A stretch of DNA of 21,552 nucleotides from assembly GCA_964625175.1 (NCBI GenBank), contig CAZVAO010000026.1, positions 1 through 21,552 of the forward strand, written 5' to 3'. The stretch's first letter is position 1; the number at the start of each line of letters is the position of its first letter. This document shows, piece after piece, positions 16,942 through 21,552 of this stretch. The DNA comes from CAZVAO01 sp964625175. Its GTDB lineage: Bacteria > Bacillota > UBA994 > PWPR01. The notes under the pieces are model-generated. The model did not search any database. It was given only the letters and a program-made list of their open reading frames with translations, and was not told where the DNA came from. Position numbers and translations under genes: made by a program.

Positions 16942-18312
16942 TCAAAGCAAGCCAATCAAATTCCAATAAGGCAAGAAAATACCCAATATAATCACAAATA
17001 CCAAGAGGGTCATCGGAATCCCATAGCGGCGCAAATGTTGATTCGTAAAATAGCCCTCACCGATTCCGAGAATTAAGGTCAGGTGGTGGAAGGGCAAGAT
17101 ATAGTTAATGGACACCGTAATATAAGAGATCAACGCAATTGCAATTGGATTAATGACCGTTCCTAGCAAGGCAGTGAAAATTGGAATCGTGATGCTCATT
17201 GTTGTCATACAAGAGCCTAGAAGCAAGTGAATCAGCATCGTTATTCCAATAATCAAGGTGTAAAGCAGCATTAATGAACCTGATCCAACATATTGTTTAA
17301 GATACTCACCTAGAACAAGGGATATGCCACTTGAATTGAATACTCTTCCTATCGCGAAAACAGCCGTTAGGTAGAGCAATAGTTGGTAATTGACTTTCCG
17401 CAAATCACTAAAATGTATTAAGCGTGAACCAAACATCATTACTACCCCACCCAGTGCAACAACTGCTGCCGAAATACCGTGCAGACTTTCCGTTGCCCAA
17501 AGCACCATAGCTGTAATCATAATCAAATAGGCAACTCTCTGGTTAAAAGTCAGCTTTTTCTTAACACTCAAATCGATTGGAGCCGACTGCCATTTGATTG
17601 TGGCTAGTTCTTTCCGAAACACGCCCAATAACACCGCTAAGCTAATTGCACATGTGACTAGGGCAGGTAACGTCATATAACGAGCCCACTCCAACCAAGT
17701 CACATTCATATCTGCGAATTGCATGGCTCCGTAGTTCAAAATAAAATCGCCATTAAGAAAGAGCATTGGCGTAGTTGTTCCCGCGATATACACACTCATC
17801 ATCATAATGCCCCGCGGATATTGGGCAATATGCTGTCGCTCCAGAAACGTGTTAAAGATTAGACCCAGCATAATCACGCGAGGAAATGGATGCGGAATCA
17901 AAAAAATCATCAAAATACCCAACACGAAAGCCATTAACATTAAGCGCCAAGGCGAATTCCCCCACCGCTGTAAAACGAGATCCGCTATGTGCTCAGCAAT
18001 ATGAACATTGGTGATCCCTTGTGCAAGCAGAAACGAGCAAAAGATTAACACAAAGGTTGGTGATAGTGGAAAATTAAAAATACTTTCTAAATCCGTTTGT
18101 CCGAACACAATAAAAGACCCCAGCAATAAAGCTGCTGCTAGTGTCCGATTAATCGCAACCGTTGCCCACCAATAGACCACTACAAATAGCGAACCTAATA
18201 TTATACGCTGATTGATCGTGAAGATCTGAGCTGTAAAAATCAAGACAAAAGTGAAAATAATGATTGGAATCAATGCAATACCCGTATACTTCTGCAATTT
18301 ATTAGTTACCAT
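16942..18312 (-). CDS. SLC13/DASS-like anion permease
   Basis: A 456-residue polytopic membrane protein with about 12 hydrophobic segments, of the ion-transporter superfamily that includes the SLC13 dicarboxylate/Na+ symporters. Segments resembling the family's two hairpin re-entrant regions are SPTFVLIFCSFLLAQGI (first half) and SCMTTMSITIPIF (second half). The usual Ser-Asn-Thr signatures are not intact (SCMTT in place of SNTAT), so it is a divergent member. The ATG at 18310-18312 is chosen over the frame opening at 18381: it has GGAGG 4 nt upstream, and the longer frame would begin at the probable -35. It is divergent from the M24 pair, which suggests co-regulation. A carboxylate or amino-acid-derivative substrate is an inference. 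Confidence 0.78.
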   Translation of the reverse strand: MVTNKLQKYTGIALIPIIIFTFVLIFTAQIFTINQRIILGSLFVVVYWWATVAINRTLAAALLLGSFIVFGQTDLESIFNFPLSPTFVLIFCSFLLAQGITNVHIAEHIADLVLQRWGNSPWRLMLMAFVLGILMIFLIPHPFPRVIMLGLIFNTFLERQHIAQYPRGIMMMSVYIAGTTTPMLFLNGDFILNYGAMQFADMNVTWLEWARYMTLPALVTCAISLAVLLGVFRKELATIKWQSAPIDLSVKKKLTFNQRVAYLIMITAMVLWATESLHGISAAVVALGGVVMMFGSRLIHFSDLRKVNYQLLLYLTAVFAIGRVFNSSGISLVLGEYLKQYVGSGSLMLLYTLIIGITMLIHLLLGSCMTTMSITIPIFTALLGTVINPIAIALISYITVSINYILPFHHLTLILGIGEGYFTNQHLRRYGIPMTLLVFVIILGIFLPYWNLIGLL

Positions 18313-18352
18313 AGTTCCTCCACAAGTGAATCGCTTAACCTTCCTCCATTTT

Positions 18353-18381
18353 AGCATAACAGGCTTCAAGACGCATTCCAA
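18353..18381 (-). promoter_or_regulatory. Promoter for the SLC13-like gene
   Basis: On the minus strand, TTGGAA (18381-18376), a 17-nt spacer ending in TGT and TATGCT (18358-18353), so an extended -10. The predicted start is near 18346, giving a ~35-nt leader with the GGAGG ribosome site. This supports the 18312 start. Confidence 0.5.
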
Positions 18382-18441
18382 ACCTAAAACAATACTAAGT
18401 CCGACCCCTTTTTTTTTGAAACAGTGCAGGGTTTTGCTAAT

Positions 18442-18470
18442 TTGACTTTAATTACTACAGAGAAAAATAT
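18442..18470 (+). promoter_or_regulatory. Weak candidate promoter for the M24 pair
   Basis: TTGACT (18442-18447), a 17-nt spacer and AAATAT (18465-18470). The -10 is poor and the implied start would fall inside the GAGGAGG ribosome site (18474-18480), so the real promoter may lie further upstream in the divergent spacer. Confidence 0.25.
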
Positions 18471-18487
18471 ATAGAGGAGGTTTTCTG

Positions 18488-19657
18488 ATGCTTAAAATTC
18501 CCTTAGCTGAATACCAACAACGCCAAAAGCGACTCCGTAATGAACTGCAAAAACGCGGTCTACAAGGGGCCTGCTTCTTTGGTAACAACACCATATACTA
18601 CTTAACTGGTTTCCGTTTTTCAAGCACCGAGCGCCCCATGGCCTTAGTGATGGATGATCAAGAGTCTGTCATGTTCGTGCCTGAATTAGAGGGGGAACAC
18701 TGCTTGATTGATACAGCGACAACCAGAGCAGTATCCTATCCAGAATATCCAGGTGAAGTGCATCCGATGGTCAAACTGCAAGAGCTTTTCTGCCAAATGA
18801 ATTTAGAGGATCAAAAGGTGGGAGTCGATGGTGGCGGTTACCCTGGAATCGCAGGCTACCGCGGCCCCTCCTTGCAAGAACTAATGCCCCAGCTTAAAAC
18901 TCAGAATATTGGCCAATTGATTGTTGATATGCGAATGATTAAATCTGATGCAGAAATTGCTTTGATTAAAGAAAGTGCCCAATGGGGAAATCTTGCACAC
19001 GAGCTTTTACAAAAATACTCACTCCCAGGAACGAATGAAATATTCGTATCCATGCAAGCGTCTATGGAAGCGACTGAGGCACTGATGAATAAATATGGTA
19101 GTGCTTATGCGGGGCGTGGTGCTAGTGCCGGTTTTAGAGGCCAAATTGGCGCTCACTCTGCTCTTCCCCACTCAGTTACGATTAACGCAACGCTCAATGC
19201 AGGCGATGTTTTAGTGACTGGGGCAGGGGCCGATATTGGCGGCTACCGTTCCGAGCTAGAACGCACCATGTTTGTTGGAAAGCCTTCTGAAAAGCAAACC
19301 TACTACTTCAATTTGATGGTTGAAGCACAAGAGATTGCCTTTAATACCATCAAACCAGGAGAACCCTACAGCACCGTTGATGAGGCTGTACGCAAATTCT
19401 ATGACAAGCACAATCTCTGGGAGTATTGGCGTCACCATCAAGGGCATAATATTGGTTTAGAGATTCATGAGGCCCCCTTCTTCGACATCGGAGATGACTC
19501 CATCATGAAACCAGGCATGGTCGTTTGTGTGGAACCAGGTATTTATATTCCTGGCTTCGGTGGTTTCAGACATTCAGATACGGGGGTTATAACCGAAACG
19601 GGTTTTGACCTCATTACCTTCTACCCACGAGACTTAAACAGCTTAATTTGCGGCTAA
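18488..19657 (+). CDS. M24-family (creatinase/prolidase fold) hydrolase, copy 1
   Basis: A 389-residue two-domain protein: a creatinase-type N-terminal domain (about 8-145) and a pita-bread catalytic domain (about 155-389). It would usually be called a Xaa-Pro aminopeptidase. The catalytic-domain landmarks are H228 (LPHS), the VTGAGADIGGYRSELERT block, H320 in GHNIG, H327, E349 in EPG and GFRHSDT (361-365). Against the standard M24 ligand set (D, D, H, E, E), the first Asp position (11 residues before E256) is G245, the second is E256, H320 and E349 are kept, and the last Glu is S363. A normal two-metal site is therefore doubtful, and a metal-free, creatinase- or ectoine-hydrolase-like hydrolysis of C-N bonds is possible. 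The ATG has GAGGAGG 7 nt upstream. It is first of a tandem pair, 12 bp before copy 2. Confidence 0.85.
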   Translation: MLKIPLAEYQQRQKRLRNELQKRGLQGACFFGNNTIYYLTGFRFSSTERPMALVMDDQESVMFVPELEGEHCLIDTATTRAVSYPEYPGEVHPMVKLQELFCQMNLEDQKVGVDGGGYPGIAGYRGPSLQELMPQLKTQNIGQLIVDMRMIKSDAEIALIKESAQWGNLAHELLQKYSLPGTNEIFVSMQASMEATEALMNKYGSAYAGRGASAGFRGQIGAHSALPHSVTINATLNAGDVLVTGAGADIGGYRSELERTMFVGKPSEKQTYYFNLMVEAQEIAFNTIKPGEPYSTVDEAVRKFYDKHNLWEYWRHHQGHNIGLEIHEAPFFDIGDDSIMKPGMVVCVEPGIYIPGFGGFRHSDTGVITETGFDLITFYPRDLNSLICG

Positions 19658-19669
19658 AGGAGCAAAAAA

Positions 19670-20854
19670 ATGAATAAACTACTTATTTCACTTGCAGAAT
19701 ATCGCCAACGTCAACAAAAGTTACTAGCAGAATTGGATCGGCGCAAACTGGATGGTGGCTGTTTCTTCAGTAGCACTAGCATCTTCTATCTGACGGGTTT
19801 TAGTTTTATACCAACCGAGCGGCCGATGGCCTTAGTGATCACCAAAGATGAAACGGTCATGTATGTGCCTCAGCTTGAGGGTGAGCATTGTTTAATCAAT
19901 ACGGCTATTGATCGTTCTGTGTCTTATCCAGAATATCCAGGAGCGATTCACTCCATGTACACACTGCAAAATCTCTTCGTAGAACTCGGCCTAGATCAAG
20001 GTCACGTTGGTGTAGATGGGGGTGGCTATCCAGCGCTTTATGGTTACCAAGGGCCTTCTCTGATCGAAATGATGCCTAAATTGACGCTTGATTTTATGGG
20101 CTATTATTTCGTCGAGGAGCGCATGATCAAGTCACCAGCGGAACAGGCCTTGATTCGTGAGAGTGCACGCTGGGGTGATGTAGCGCACGCCCTATTACAA
20201 AAATACACAGTTCCAGGGAAAAGTGAAATCCAAGTCTCTATGCGGGCTTCGATGGAAGCCACAAAGCAGATGATCGAGACCTTGGGAGACCGCTATGTCG
20301 CAATTGGTGGGCGCGGCGTTGGAACAGGCTATCGTGGGCAAATTGGCCCCCACTCCGCCCTCCCTCACTCCCAAACCATTAACGCCATCTTCCAAGTCGG
20401 CGATACCTTAGTAACAGGGGCTGGTGGTGATATTGGTGGCTACCATAGTGAATTGGAACGTACCATGTTCGTCGGGGAACCTTCCGAGCGCCAAAAAAAC
20501 TTCTTTGCCTTGATGGTAGAAGCTCAGGACATTGCTTTTGAAACCATTAAACCTGGAGAACCCTATTCTATTGTTGATGAAGCCGTTCGTCAATTCTTTG
20601 ACAAACATGATCTCTGGGAATATTGGCGTCATCACCAAGGCCACAACATCGGTCTCGGTGGCCACGAAGCCCCTTTCTTTGATATCGGCGATCACAGTAT
20701 CATGGAACCGGGTATGGTCGTGTGTGTGGAGCCCGGCATTTATGTACCCGGACTGGGCGGATTCCGCCACTCTGATACGGTCATCATTACGGATACAGGC
20801 TGCGAAATTATCACCCGCTATCCCCGTGAACTCGATCAGTTAATTTGTGGTTAA
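19670..20854 (+). CDS. M24-family (creatinase/prolidase fold) hydrolase, copy 2
   Basis: A 394-residue paralogue of the gene just upstream, alignable end to end with well over half the residues identical by eye. The main length difference is a short insertion around IGGRGVGTG before the GQIGPHSALPHS block. The same unusual residues recur: VTGAGGDIGGYHSELERT in place of the Asp-containing metal motif, GHNIGLGGHE, VEPGIYVP and GFRHSDT. The shared substitutions argue for a selected active site, not decay of one copy. The two copies differ around the loop after the invariant His (LEIHE versus LGGHE), which may alter substrate choice or let them form a heterodimer. The ATG has AAAGGAG upstream. 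Translation is probably coupled to copy 1. A terminator follows at 20899. Confidence 0.85.
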   Translation: MNKLLISLAEYRQRQQKLLAELDRRKLDGGCFFSSTSIFYLTGFSFIPTERPMALVITKDETVMYVPQLEGEHCLINTAIDRSVSYPEYPGAIHSMYTLQNLFVELGLDQGHVGVDGGGYPALYGYQGPSLIEMMPKLTLDFMGYYFVEERMIKSPAEQALIRESARWGDVAHALLQKYTVPGKSEIQVSMRASMEATKQMIETLGDRYVAIGGRGVGTGYRGQIGPHSALPHSQTINAIFQVGDTLVTGAGGDIGGYHSELERTMFVGEPSERQKNFFALMVEAQDIAFETIKPGEPYSIVDEAVRQFFDKHDLWEYWRHHQGHNIGLGGHEAPFFDIGDHSIMEPGMVVCVEPGIYVPGLGGFRHSDTVIITDTGCEIITRYPRELDQLICG

Positions 20855-20898
20855 GGGAAAATCCCCTGAAAGATTTAGTGAATACCAGATTGACAACC

Positions 20899-20943
20899 CA
20901 AGTGTTGAGACATCTCCTATAGAAATGTCTCAACACTTGTTTG
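20899..20943 (+). terminator. Terminator of the M24 pair
   Basis: A perfect 15-bp stem (20899-20913 with 20925-20939, 11-nt loop) followed by TTTG, 45 nt past the second M24 stop. Confidence 0.8.
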
Positions 20944-21140
20944 CCATTCCCCAAAAGAATATTTTACCGCCCATATGGTATTATTTGAGATCGGTTCTGT
21001 AATTACTCTATTGTATTTTTGACTGCCATTTATTGTACTTTTACTTTACCAAAAACAGATTAGTTCCTGCTCGGGTTTTCACCTGATGCATGAATATTCA
21101 TCGGCTTTTTCCCCTATTGATTATCCCCAAAACCCTTAAC

Positions 21141-21341
21141 TTAATGACATTGGGTTCCAGTCGCGCCCGGAAATCTAAACGCATCCTCTGAATGCTCAAT
21201 ATCGGATGGCAGGTTATTGGTAACAAATTCGTTGTGGGTGATTCGCATTTCCTCCTGAAGAATTAGGTGACCTGCGGCTAATAGCAAATGAAGCGTCACT
21301 TCGTGACATTTTAAGCATTGCTTGCACCGTAAAGCAGCTAT
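21141..21341 (-). pseudogene. Possible coding remnant with clustered cysteines
   Basis: A 66-codon frame between two stops. It reads RCKQCLKCHEVTL near its N-terminus (C-x2-C-x2-C-H) and ends GATGTQCH. There is no start codon before the cysteines. The only Met (21246-21248) has AGGAGG, but just 2 nt away. It could be the tail of a decayed zinc-ribbon protein, or chance. I recognise no family. Confidence 0.2.
21256..21277 (+). repeat. 22-bp direct repeat, copy 1
   Basis: Matches 21381-21402 at 21 of 22 positions (A at 21259 versus G at 21384). The core is GAATTAGGTGACCTGCGG, with a short palindrome AGGT-G-ACCT. The repeat unit is 125 bp, but flanking sequence does not match. Confidence 0.7.
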
Positions 21342-21380
21342 CTATTCTTTGTTGCTGTATTAACCACATAATGCTCTATC

Positions 21381-21402
21381 TGAGGAATTAGGTGACCTGC
21401 GG
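21381..21402 (+). repeat. 22-bp direct repeat, copy 2
   Basis: Second copy of the repeat at 21256, with one mismatch. It ends 12 nt before the GTGCG at which a possible intron RNA begins. Here the palindrome continues into GACC-TGC-GGTC (21394-21404), which can form a tiny hairpin. Confidence 0.7.
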
Positions 21403-21414
21403 TCGGCTATAGAG

Positions 21415-21552
21415 GTGCGGGCAGGCACGGAGACACTGCCCCTACGGGTTGGAGCCAATTAGTAAGTGGGTGGTGGTGCGGTCTTTATTATCAACGAGTC
21501 TGAAGGACGAAAACGCGGGGCTCCCATGACCTAACAACCTACCACCATGTAG
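21415..21552 (+). ncRNA. Possible 5' end of a group II intron (cut by window edge)
   Basis: The stretch begins GTGCG, the group II 5' consensus GUGYG. It has a GGGCAG/CTGCCC hairpin (21419-21424 with 21436-21441) and then a G-rich segment. Further on it carries AGTCTGAAGGA (21497-21507), similar to the domain I sequence AAUCUGAAGGA that I recall from bacterial group IIC introns. GGAGCC (21451) can pair with GGCTCC (21519). No reading frame runs through it. The reverse-transcriptase gene and domains V-VI that would prove it lie outside the window. Another structured RNA or chance remains possible. Confidence 0.33.

Larger units (their letters stand above)
20944..21414. other. Gene-free 470-bp stretch
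   Basis: No convincing intact gene. It holds two copies of a 22-bp direct repeat (21256-21277 and 21381-21402), a small GTCAC/GTGAC hairpin (21295-21307), and on the minus strand an open frame of 66 codons without a start (21141-21341) that may be a coding remnant. Base composition is less AT-rich toward the right. Confidence 0.5.

Noticed and set aside
20408..20770. 120-codon antisense frame inside the second M24 gene
   Set aside because: Its sequence is the mirror of a conserved M24 domain; open antisense frames are common opposite well-biased genes, and there is no ribosome site.
21214..21369. 51-codon minus-strand frame starting MWLIQQQ
   Set aside because: No ribosome site, serine/arginine-rich composition typical of a non-coding frame, and it overlaps another open frame of equal merit.
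1..21552. CRISPR array, tRNA, rRNA, phage or IS genes
   Set aside because: No regularly spaced repeats, no cloverleaf-like sequence and no integrase or transposase motifs were found on either strand.

Overview
The window looks like chromosomal DNA of a low-to-moderate G+C Bacillota. The evidence is strong AAAGGAG/AGGAGG ribosome sites before nearly every gene, some GTG and TTG starts, AddAB-type (not RecBCD) recombination helicase-nucleases, and many compact rho-independent hairpins. G+C is roughly 43% by eye. No rRNA, tRNA, CRISPR array, insertion sequence or complete mobile element is visible. I cannot name the genus; an anaerobic Clostridia- or Negativicutes-like host is a guess.

Layout. 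1-1151 (-): AI-2E/PerM-type membrane protein. 1279-2487 (+): threonine synthase with an N-terminal zinc ribbon, separated by a bidirectional terminator from a GNAT acetyltransferase (2535-3281, -). 3355-6045 (+): a likely three-gene unit of an M81/MlrC-type metallohydrolase, a membrane protein with a zinc ribbon at each end, and a PPC/DUF296 protein, closed by a terminator. 6406-7194 (-): YcdX-type PHP phosphatase. 7368-7541 (-): a 57-residue protein with a YHxxxC...CxxC site. 7957-8985 (-): D-cysteine desulfhydrase/ACC-deaminase-type PLP enzyme with a good promoter and terminator. 9206-15824 (-): addB-addA, then a 47-residue membrane or lipoprotein, ending at a terminator. 15970-16878 (+): AEC-family transporter. 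16942-18312 (-): SLC13/DASS-like carrier. 18488-20854 (+): two tandem M24 (creatinase/prolidase fold) paralogues. 20855-21552: no intact gene; it holds a terminator, a 22-bp direct repeat, a possible coding remnant, and at the edge a stretch that may be the 5' end of a group II intron RNA.

How the genes fit together. Most of the window is nitrogen and amino-acid metabolism plus transport: threonine synthesis, D-cysteine or related PLP chemistry, M81 and M24 hydrolases, and AEC and SLC13 carriers. The SLC13-like gene and the M24 pair are divergently transcribed from one short intergenic region and plausibly form an uptake-and-hydrolysis module. addB-addA is the only DNA-repair block.

Most worth a second look: (1) the M24 pair lacks two of the five canonical M24 metal ligands and substitutes a third, which suggests a creatinase-like hydrolase rather than an aminopeptidase; (2) both AddA and AddB carry the four-cysteine 'iron staple' layout usually described for AddB alone; (3) two small proteins, of 47 and 57 residues, are easily missed; (4) there is an intron-like RNA start at the right edge.
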